In this document: positions 52,301-64,000 of the stretch, piece by piece | How the letters are laid out: every line of letters starts with the position of its first letter | Position numbering within the stretch: the stretch's first letter is position 1 | DNA from: Cristatella mucedo | Lineage: Eukaryota; Bryozoa; Phylactolaemata; Cristatellidae | Assembly: GCA_009760855.2 (NCBI GenBank) | Contig: WPIO01000018.1 | Coordinates: forward strand, 5,722,501-5,786,500 | Reading direction: 5' to 3' | DNA: 64,000 nt | Notes under the pieces: model-generated | Seen by the model: the letters and a program-made list of their open reading frames with translations, nothing else | What the model was told of the DNA's origin: nothing | Database searches by the model: none | Position numbers and translations under genes: made by a program

Positions 52301-53482
52301 GCAAATAGTAACGTAACATTTCATAGCATCCTAAGCGAACTGGATCTCTTGTCTTGGCACTTCACAGATCCTGGAAAGGAAGCATATGAATTGGGCAGGA
52401 AACTCTGTCTTAGCAATCTAAAAGTTGGAGCCAGAATTTTGCTATCTCCTGTTTGCTCGGAGTCATTTAATCTTTTGCAAAGGGCAAGTGACTGAATTTC
52501 TTGTGTTTTATGGACCCGTGCAGCTTTTCGTTGACTTTAAGGCTGGTTACTTGAGGCATTTTTGGTAGCCCTGCCAAATCTTAGTTAAGGTACCCAGTAA
52601 CCAGATTCTAAGCTTGCCATTAAGGGAAGTTGCTAGTACATAATTATTCCGGAAGGGGAGAGAATGTTACAGGTACAGTTAATCCCTGCTGTCCAGGGCT
52701 GCATCATTAGCGAGCCGTTGTGCCACCACTGTTTGATGCTTCCCAACCCGTCTGCAATATAATTTGTTCTATAGCGCCCCAAGAGAACCTAATCTGTATG
52801 CGCATGCTTCACATGCATGTCGCAGGGCTCGAGCCCGTGACCTTGGTCGTGGATGAAAGGCGAGCACCTTGACCCCCGAGCCAATCCAGGGCGGCATGCA
52901 GTGAAAAGGTGCCGCCCTTTCCGGGAAACGGGACGTATTTTATTTCGTTTTCTCTTGTCCGCTGGTTTTGCCCTTGAATAAAGAGTTGGGTTGCCAATCG
53001 ATCGCGTTTGCTTGCCCCCTTCCCGGCAGAAATAGGTTATTCTAGCTAGTAAGTAGCCTGATAGTTCACTTGCAAGAATGCAACACATTAATCCTTCTGC
53101 ATGTGATGAGAAGTTGAAGCAACCCTCGGATGGCCGTCATGGTGCCCAGGTTCCACGTGAACGCTGTGGACAGATCGTGGCTAGGCATCAATGGACAACT
53201 CTCGCCATCAGTATTCGAACCCGGATCTCTCGGTCAACCCCTGGCAGGCATGGCACGGCGGGGGGGGGGGGGGGGGGCTGAACCGCGCGGGAGTCATCCG
53301 TATAGAAAAATAAATCCTCATCTTGCCCTGCTTGTAAATGAATGTGCAATGTTCTGCCTGTGTGATGCTGTTCTGATATCGTATTGCATTTTTCAGGGAT
53401 ACAAGAGCTCAAGAAGAAATTTGAAGAGGATAAGAAAAGGATTGCCGAGATGCGAAGTGCCAGAAAGTTTCGGCCCTATTGA
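31289..53482 (+). CDS. RRP7A: Ribosomal RNA-processing protein 7 (RRP7A), complete coding region
   Basis: RRP7 is a nucleolar factor of the small-subunit processome (yeast Rrp7 of the UTP-C/CURI group), needed for pre-18S rRNA processing. Exons on the + strand: 31289-31319, 35488-35627, 39785-39910, 45132-45255, 47563-47663, 50169-50318, 50549-50597 and 53397-53482. They total 807 nt (268 residues; human 280). Every phase joins correctly and all introns are GT-AG. An N-terminal RRM-like domain spans about 36-130: TLVVAGIPPYVHE (45-57), LFSHCGAIKAIFIQ and GFKVAYVVFKTEKAL (100-114). The RRP7 C-terminal domain holds PDKEGWITVTR (186-196), ELLDFYSFQMRE (225-236) and KKKFEEDKKRIAEMR (246-260), ending KFRPY at the stop as in the whole family. 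The first exon is only 31 nt (MNTVRIKDYT). Its junction gives YTALLVKAEEGSKASHTLWL, which aligns without a gap to human YAAIPIKFSEKQQASHYLYV. Introns are full of LINE/SINE copies. Confidence 0.96.
33570..33880 (+). mobile_element. LINE-A 3' end, sense in RRP7A intron 1
   Basis: ACATCCCCTGACTTGACCAC through CTTTATGTGCTTATGC and TCACCCCTAACCGTATTATT to GAACGAGATTGAGTTCTCTG, then (TTA)n. It carries the acceptor-like CGTGTTTCCTTTGCAG. Confidence 0.85.
34213..35410 (-). mobile_element. LINE-A, best copy, reverse transcriptase C-terminal half
   Basis: The - strand encodes, with one frameshift near 34.7 kb, the catalytic FHFYADDTQLYLCF, then WMAANFLKLNDDKTNLLVMG, the block VKSAYFQLHKIAKIRACLDK, LVHAFMTSRLDFCNSLLTGL and LHWLPVKQRINFKVLSLTF. 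This order is typical of L2/CR1 elements. The 3' non-coding part ends in the hairpin and (ATT)n. It is 5'-truncated at about 35410, just before RRP7A exon 2, and antisense to the gene. Confidence 0.9.
35488..35627 (+). CDS. RRP7A: RRP7A exon 2
   Basis: Acceptor CACCCTTTATTTCAG, donor CACGAG|GTAAGA. It encodes SKASHTLWLKEH and LVVAGIPPYVHE, the start of the RRM-like fold. Confidence 0.95.
36030..36500 (+). repeat. Diverged copy of the 38.9-39.7 kb fold-back repeat
   Basis: It shares AGCAGAGCTGAACTTGCATT, CACCTCAACAAGCTTCA and TTTGTTATTTGTAGAGG with one arm of the later element, and ends in a GATTGTCGGACAAAT motif common to all copies. Confidence 0.65.
37452..37578 (+). mobile_element. LINE-A, left piece (split by LINE-B)
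   Basis: CAGCATTTAGTGGCTCCATG to TGATCCTGTGCATGT, the usual LINE-A 3' region. It stops exactly where LINE-B starts. Confidence 0.75.
37579..38462 (-). mobile_element. LINE-B nested in LINE-A
   Basis: The - strand encodes LVLSRLDYCNSLLAGLPKKA, LLKKLGWLPVEQRIQSKVLT, LAPSYLAELLHQFQPVRALR and GPRLWNSLPQFLRND. GCATGT flanks it on both sides as a probable target-site duplication. Confidence 0.85.
38463..38597 (+). mobile_element. LINE-A, right piece
   Basis: It resumes GCATGTCACACCTAACCATG, then GGCTTCCTTTGCAG, the hairpin with AGTGCC/GGGTGCT, and (TTA)n. Confidence 0.8.
38956..39660. repeat. Fold-back (inverted) repeat element
   Basis: Two arms in opposite orientation meet at a centre of about 50 bp near 39380-39427. 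Inner arm ends are TTTGATTTCGGTTTGATACA (left) and TGTATCAAACTTAAATCAAA (right). Outward both contain the TTTCAAATTTCA/TGAAATTTGAAA motif, TTATTTAATTTACAAGG and GATTGTCGGACAAAT. The inner 120 bp are nearly identical. The left arm is longer. It lies 125 bp before RRP7A exon 3. Confidence 0.8.
39785..39910 (+). CDS. RRP7A: RRP7A exon 3
   Basis: Acceptor CGTTTTAATTCTAG, donor ATCAAG|GTTATT (weak). It is 42 codons, phase 0 on both sides. DCLRQLFSHCGAIKAIFIQ aligns to human ESLSRLLSTCGLVQSVELQ. Confidence 0.92.
41325..41460 (+). mobile_element. SINE-A, diverged tail
   Basis: CCTGGTTTGGCTTGGGGTTA, then AGGTGCTCACC, and the B box GGGCTCGAGCCC. The hairpin tail is weak. Confidence 0.7.
41845..41997 (+). 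mobile_element. SINE-B in gene sense
   Basis: AGGTAAGGTGGTTGC (A box), GGGTTCGAATCCTGC (perfect B box), CGTAAAGGCTCTTCTGTCGC and the end ATATCAGCTAGTC, followed by a T-run at 41988-41995 that could stop Pol III. Confidence 0.8.
42397..43215 (-). mobile_element. LINE-A 3' half
   Basis: The - strand encodes VKSAYFQLHKIAKNLARLYR, LVTSRLDFCNSLLAGLPACA, LHWLPAKK and CARTSPDLTTFKKNLKTHI. The terminal hairpin here reads AGTGCC...GGGCACT, a compensated change. A decayed SINE-A-like fragment follows at 43222-43300 (GTCGTGGGTTTGAAT). Confidence 0.88.
43301..44124. other. Intron sequence, no repeat recognised
   Basis: The open frame 43481-43735 (+) is the longest here, but nothing in it fits RRP7A or another family, and no donor suits the phase. 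Confidence 0.45.
44125..44292 (-). mobile_element. LINE-B 3' end
   Basis: Antisense GTGACTCCACAAAGCCATAA, then TAGCGCACTCACAGCCTAAG and GTGGGAAGCATAGCAGAGTC, the LINE-B 3' UTR. Confidence 0.8.
44366..44421. repeat. 28-bp tandem duplication
   Basis: CGTGGCAGAAAGAATTCCCA and CGTGGCAGAAAGAATTTCCA head two adjacent 28-bp units. Confidence 0.8.
45132..45255 (+). CDS. RRP7A: RRP7A exon 4
   Basis: Acceptor CTTTTTTTGATAG, donor GAAA|GTATGT. It encodes GFKVAYVVFKTEKALKTALN, matching human GFQVAYVVFQKP. Confidence 0.95.
45560..46000 (-). mobile_element. LINE-B, old copy
   Basis: CAGCTCAACTAGATATGAAG and GGAGCCAAGCTGTTGC match the antisense of the LAPSYLAELL region. The rest is strongly diverged. Confidence 0.55.
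46341..46484 (+). mobile_element. SINE-A, best-preserved copy
   Basis: GCCGAGCTGGTCTGGTCTAG, then CGGTTAAGGTGCTCGCCCCG (A box region) and CGTGGGCTCGAGCCCCGAGG (B box). The tail is AAAGTGCCTGAATAGAGATT, then AAGTTCTCTTGGGGCGCTAT. About 145 bp. Confidence 0.9.
46655..46815 (-). mobile_element. SINE-B, near full length
   Basis: On the - strand: CCGTGATGGCACACTAGGTA, GTGGGTTCGATTCCTGCGG, GGTGATAGCCGTAAAGGCTG and an end in AATCAGCTAGTA. Confidence 0.85.
47045..47180 (+). mobile_element. LINE-A tail, diverged
   Basis: TTTATGTATGCTGAAACTGTGC and ATTAGTTCTCATGTGGTG, then (ATT)n. A decayed 3' end. Confidence 0.55.
47563..47663 (+). CDS. RRP7A: RRP7A exon 5
   Basis: Acceptor ATATATATGTAG, donor GAG|GTCAGC. 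The junction gives KWKKETLDDFSVDTTQLE, then MLKKFDEDIAE, equivalent to human HKWISDYADSV to YDQKIAEEE. Confidence 0.93.
48439..48520 (-). mobile_element. LINE-A tail only (about 80 bp)
   Basis: (ATA)n, then GCACTTGATAAAGCACCCTC and AGAGAACTCAATCTCTTTCT. An extremely short 5'-truncated insertion. Confidence 0.85.
48690..48870 (-). mobile_element. SINE-B
   Basis: The tail ACTAGCTGATTTAACGGCCT, then AGAAGAGCCTTAAAGGC, a B-box region GTGGGTTCGAACCTGCGG on the - strand, and an A-box end near 48850. Confidence 0.8.
50169..50318 (+). CDS. RRP7A: RRP7A exon 6
   Basis: Acceptor GAATTTTTCAG, donor GAGAAG|GTGAGT, 50 codons. It holds PDKEGWITVTR, the hallmark of the RRP7 C-terminal domain, followed by a Lys/Arg/Gly-rich stretch. 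Confidence 0.96.
50549..50597 (+). CDS. RRP7A: RRP7A exon 7
   Basis: Acceptor TTTTTCCTATGTAG, donor CAAA|GTAAGC, 49 nt. It encodes ELLDFYSFQMRETKKQ; human has ELLNFYAWQHRESK. Confidence 0.95.
50925..51755 (+). mobile_element. LINE-B, interrupted by SINE-A
   Basis: The + strand encodes MAGLPKKATRPLQMVMNMAA, LLKELGWIPVDQSMQSKVL, PYLAELLHQFKPPRALKSC and GPRLGKPLPRF. After the SINE the 3' end continues to ACATTACATTACATTG. It is gene-sense in RRP7A intron 7. Confidence 0.88.
51467..51612 (-). mobile_element. SINE-A nested in LINE-B
   Basis: Antisense tail GCGCCCCAAGAGAACTTAAT, the B box GGGCTCGAACC on the - strand, CGAGCACCTTAACTGCTGGA and ACCAAACCAGCTCGGC. Confidence 0.88.
52130..52235 (-). 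mobile_element. SINE-B fragment
   Basis: GGCTGATTAAACAGCCTGTG, then AAAGAGCCTTAGCGGCTATC. The promoter half is lost or decayed. Confidence 0.55.
52236..52757. other. Intron sequence with LINE-A-like tail
   Basis: A diverged antisense tail at about 52318-52375 (CATCCTAAGCGAACTGGATC). Otherwise nothing recognisable. Confidence 0.4.
52758..52897 (-). mobile_element. SINE-A, diverged
   Basis: Antisense tail AGCGCCCCAAGAGAACCTAA, the B box GGGCTCGAGCCC within 52826-52840, and GAGCACCTTGACCCCC for the A box. Confidence 0.8.
53260..53277 (+). repeat. Poly-G run, 18 bp, near RRP7A exon 8
   Basis: An uninterrupted G run 120 bp before the terminal exon acceptor. The sequence just before it (GTATTCGAACCCGG) looks like another tRNA-type B box on the - strand. 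Confidence 0.9.
53397..53482 (+). CDS. RRP7A: RRP7A exon 8 (terminal)
   Basis: Acceptor TTGCATTTTTCAG. It encodes IQELKKKFEEDKKRIAEMR and RKFRPY, then TGA at 53480-53482. Confidence 0.96.
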
Positions 53483-54411
53483 CATGGCTCTGCCACCATT
53501 TTGCCTGCTCTTGGCATTATCCACTGCTGTCGCCAACCTCCACCTAGCTGGTAGCAAACGACTAGAGTGACCTTGGTTTGGCACACCGTATCAGTTGAGC
53601 AGCAGCCAGTCGGTGTAGCCATGGAGCTGCAATATCTTCCGGCATGTGACTGCTCCTGCCCACCGCCATGTATCTCAAGCACTGGTGACTGTCCTATTGT
53701 ATGATGCCTTGCCTCAAAGACTGCATTGGTGTCTGGCAGGCTGTGCTTGTTAGCCTTATAGTCTAGTACACTGTCGCCTTGATGTGTGTCCGGTTTAGGT
53801 GTTTATTCGACTTCTAATTTTGACCTGTGTCTCTCTTCTTTGGCCAGCATTTGGATATAGATTGTGTTGCCTGACTGCGAACCGCTCATAGAATACATTC
53901 GTCAGTGTTTGCTTATGCCAGTGTGTTTCGTTACTCGTCATTATCATGTTGTGTGCCTGGTCCGAAGGATCTCTGCTGTAATACCACAGTGTCAGAGTGA
54001 CAGTTTTAAATCTCTTCCCCCTCAGTCCATAATGCTCTTTTAAAATGAGCTATTAGCTTCCACTATGTCGTAATGTAATGTCCTTAAAATCAGACTGGTC
54101 GTGACGATTACCACTTGACACTGGGTCAGCCCTTAGTGGGATCCTTCCTAATGGAGACTGCCGGAAACAGGAAGTTAGATCACATCTGCAAGCTGCCAAC
54201 GACTCACTCATCTCTGCCTAACGGCATGCGATAGTTAAACCTTTACCTGTCAGGTCTGCGTCGGCATTTGCCTTGTGTTCTCCCATCACATAGGTCACTA
54301 ATTGTAGCTGGTTTTGGCACATTTTAGGCTCAGTGTCTACCTAAGTTGGCATGCCCTACTCGATGTGCAAAGGCATCCTCGGAGGTTTTGATATGAACGG
54401 CAGAAGGGAGC
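53483..54411 (+). other. RRP7A 3' UTR and intergenic
   Basis: No open frame or repeat recognised. No canonical AATAAA was seen in the first 900 bp after the stop. Confidence 0.4.
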
Positions 54412-56385
54412 CTGTAATGTAATGTATCTCCGTCTGTAACTCCACCAAGTCATCAAGACCATGTGGGTGTCACGCAGGAGAGTTTTGTATAGCCCACTCA
54501 CAGCCCAAGCGGCTTTCGGTACGCATTCGGTAGCCAACAGACTTCGTCTCACGCAACAAAGAGAAAGTGGGAAGCATAGCAGAGTCAGGAGAGCACTTGA
54601 GGTAGGTAGTAGCATAGAAGTAGCAGCTCAGGATCGCTGAAAAGGATGAGCCATAGTCGGCAGTATGAGAGTAGTTGTCGTTGCCTAAGAATTGCGGAAG
54701 CAAGTTCCACAGTCTAGGACCTGCAGAACTAAAGCTTCTGTCGCCAACGGTCTTTAAGTGGAGGAATGGAGCAGCTAATTTATTGTCCATACGGGACCTG
54801 AGGGCACGAGGAGGCTGAATCTCGTGCAATAGTTCAGATAGGTATGGAGGAGCCAAGTCGTGGCAGGTCTTGTGGGTCAGTGGCAGAACGTTGCTCAGTA
54901 TCCTTTAATAAACCAGCAGCCACCCAAACTGTTTTAGCAAAGGAAATGCATGGTCAAACGTCTGGGACTTTGAAAACTAGCCATGGAGCCATATTCATAG
55001 TCTGTTGCAGTGGCCTAATAGCTTTCTTTGGCAGCCCAGCCAAAAGGGAATTACAAAAATCAAACCGAGACAGAACTAAGGAGCTAGTTAAATTGTTTAC
55101 AAGCAACTGTGGGAGACAGCTACTAATCTTGGATAGGGATCAGACGCGATGGTTAGCTGTAGAAGCAGTCTTCTGAATGAAGCTTTTAAAATTGAGGCAG
55201 CTGTCGAAAACGACACCTAAATTTCGAGCGCATTGTGATGGTCGCACGATAGCATCACCTATTAGAACAGCAAAGCCTTTTAATCCAGCCACACGATTAG
55301 GGTGTCATATGAGCAGCAGTTTGGTTGTATCATTTAATTTCAGGAAGTTTTCCGACATCCAGGATCGAATATCGGCAAGGCAAGCATTCAATTCTTCAGT
55401 TGCTGCAGCAGATTCCAACGGTTTGAATGACAAATACAACAGAGTATCGTCAGCATAGAAGTGATATCCCATTCCATTGGCCTTAATCACTTTTCCCAGA
55501 GGTTTTGTATAAATGGAGAACAGCAAGGGACCGAGTACAGACCCTTGAGGGACTCCACAGGTGACCCTTCTCGTGTCTGAGACCTGACCCCCACACGACA
55601 CGAATTGAACACGATCGGAAAAGTACGATTTTAACCATGCCAGTGCTTCGTCTGCCAGACCGATCGTTGTTCTCAATCGTTCAAGCAGAACATCGCGATC
55701 AACGGTGTCGAAGGCAGCAGACAGATCTAGCAGAGCTAGGGCAGTGAGATTCCCGTAATCTTCGCCACGTAGAATGTCATTGTTAACACGGAAGAGAGCA
55801 GTTTCAGTGGAGTGCTGCCTCTTGAACCCTGATTGATATGTTTCTGACATTCCATTATTTTCGATATGCTCAAGCAGCTGCTTACCAAGATTTTTTTTTC
55901 AAGAATCTGATAAGAAAGGAAGAGGGAAACTGGGCGATAGTTTGCAAGGACCTCGCGTGTGTAATCTAGGCTTTTTAAGAACGATTGTCGATTTGAAGGA
56001 CTTGGGGACGACCCCTTTTCCCAAGGAAGCATTAAAAATCTCGGTTATGGCAGGGCTAAGTTGGTCTGCTAGTAAAGACCACAGAGATGAGGGTATAGGG
56101 TCTTCAGGAGATGAGCTCTTTTTGCTTGACCTTATTTAAGGTAGCCACATCGCATGCAGAAACATCGGAGAACCTTTTAGGGAAGGTCACAGGTTGAGGA
56201 ACCGCGATTGCTTTAGTCGGATGGGGCTTAATGGAGGCACGGATGTGCACATTTTTTTCAGTAAAGAAGGCTGAAAAACTTTTCGGCTGAGCCCTAAATA
56301 TCTGGGGAGTCAGACCTCACAGCATTGGCCAGTAAATGGTTTACTGTCTTATAAATCTGTTTATAGTGTCCGACTGGCAGCAGTA
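54412..56385 (-). mobile_element. LINE-B, longest copy, with reverse transcriptase
   Basis: Read on the - strand, upstream linker (KPHPTKAIAVPQPV, SSPEDPIPSSLWSLLADQLS), then LHTREVLANYRPVS (RT start, broken by a frameshift near 55.85 kb), and motif A LALLDLSAAFDTVD. Next come VTCGVPQGSVLGPLLFSIYT (motif B), YHFYADDT (motif C, catalytic), and WMSENFLKLND. The thumb blocks LLKKLGWLPV-like and YLSELLHEIQPPRALR then run to the 3' end GTAATGTAATGTATCTCCGT (antisense). No endonuclease domain lies within it, so it is 5'-truncated. Several frameshifts make it inactive. It fills the RRP7A-PCYT2 spacer. Confidence 0.92.
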
Positions 56386-57180
56386 ACCGAGTGACGTGGG
56401 CTGTTAATTGACGCATTTCCCAAGGGAGGATCTGCCACACTGATGAGTCCAAGGTCCACACCCAGCACGTGGGTCACGTGGTTCAGCTAGGCTCGCATAA
56501 GATCATGATAGTCAAGTTCCTGTAAGCTGGTGCTTTGACGACACACAAGCGACGAAACGCAGACACGAAGGATGATGGCTCCAACACTGTATACTGTCAT
56601 ATAATATTAAGTGTAGTCTGGAGCTGGCCTGCCATTGGGTTAGAAAATGTTACTAAAGGGGAATGCCAGACTAGGAGAGATGTACGATGGATGCATCCAT
56701 GGGCATAGCTTGGTCTATTGCCTATTCCGAATTTACCCTAGCGATGCCTCCATAGTCCATCGAATACTTGCCTCCCCAACTCGCACGGTGTGTCGTCAGA
56801 TGGGCTCATGACATCCACGGGAATTTATACGGGCACGTGGTAGCTCAAGTTAACTGTGTAATAAACTCGAAATTAGAGAGTACAATAAGGATAGGGCTGA
56901 ACATATAATGCAACAGAACTCATCACAATAGATACGATCTTCACAGAAACAGCACTGCGAAAACAGAGCTGAAGGTAAGATTCTACAAATTTAGGAACAG
57001 GTCACAAAAATGGAGGCTTGAAAATTGTTCGACCGTGCTGAGAAGCATGCTACTCTGAAAATTGAAAATGCCACGCCTCTAGTATGGCACAGGCAATTTC
57101 CCAGTTTATCACTGATGCCTGACAGGATTGAGACCATGAGCCTAAAGCCACAAAATAACAAATAATGCGAACCGTCACAG
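56386..57180 (-). other. PCYT2 3' flank
   Basis: Probable 3' UTR and spacer. A single CACGTGGGTCACGTG motif lies near 56465. No gene is seen. Confidence 0.4.
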
Positions 57181-63921
<6,741 letters not shown>

Positions 63922-64000
63922 TCATCGCCATCACCCATTGTGGGGCGCCACATGATCGAGTGGTGCACACACAGCGGTAGCTAGCTGGTGTGCTAGCCCG

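Noticed and set aside
54470-55850. Active retrotransposon or host reverse transcriptase gene
   Set aside because: The LINE-B copy has frameshifts between its blocks and lacks the 5' endonuclease region.

Overview
The window is nuclear DNA of an animal, most likely an invertebrate. Three conserved metazoan genes can be rebuilt exon by exon. They are split by spliceosomal introns of 0.2 to 9 kb, and the introns and spacers are packed with 5'-truncated non-LTR retrotransposons (LINEs) of L2/CR1 type, tRNA-derived SINEs and simple repeats. Nothing looks bacterial, viral or plasmid-like. I cannot name the species.

Layout. (1) 1-1390, + strand: a very GC-rich open frame, cut by the window edge, with two predicted membrane segments; family not recognised. 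(2) About 7571-8942, + strand: one large terminal exon of a Ser/Pro/Ala-rich disordered protein; family not recognised. (3) 15875-25466, - strand: a complete six-exon gene for N-alpha-acetyltransferase 60 (NAA60/NatF), 262 codons by my count. Its last intron is a textbook U12-type AT-AC intron. (4) 26724-26885, - strand: a candidate exon of an unrecognised gene. (5) 31289-53482, + strand: a complete eight-exon gene for ribosomal RNA-processing protein 7 (RRP7A), 268 codons. All exon phases agree, and the protein follows the family from a short first exon to the conserved C-terminal end. (6) 57181-63898, - strand: the last three coding exons of ethanolamine-phosphate cytidylyltransferase (PCYT2), covering the second catalytic domain. 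The rest lies past the right edge. RRP7A and PCYT2 converge. NAA60 and RRP7A diverge from a 5 kb spacer.

The mobile DNA forms a small ecosystem. LINE-A ends in a hairpin followed by (ATT)n. LINE-B ends in an ACATT-like tail. SINE-A is tRNA-like and carries nearly the same 3' hairpin as LINE-A, so LINE-A probably mobilises it. SINE-B is a second tRNA-like family with a different tail. Nested insertions give a relative order: LINE-B into LINE-A, SINE-A into LINE-B, LINE-A tail into LINE-A. A fold-back repeat lies 125 bp before RRP7A exon 3.

The genes serve separate housekeeping jobs (N-terminal acetylation at the Golgi, 40S ribosome assembly, phosphatidylethanolamine synthesis) and show no pathway link. 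Repeat boundaries are approximate. Exon boundaries were placed by reading frame, splice sites and remembered family sequences, without database searches.
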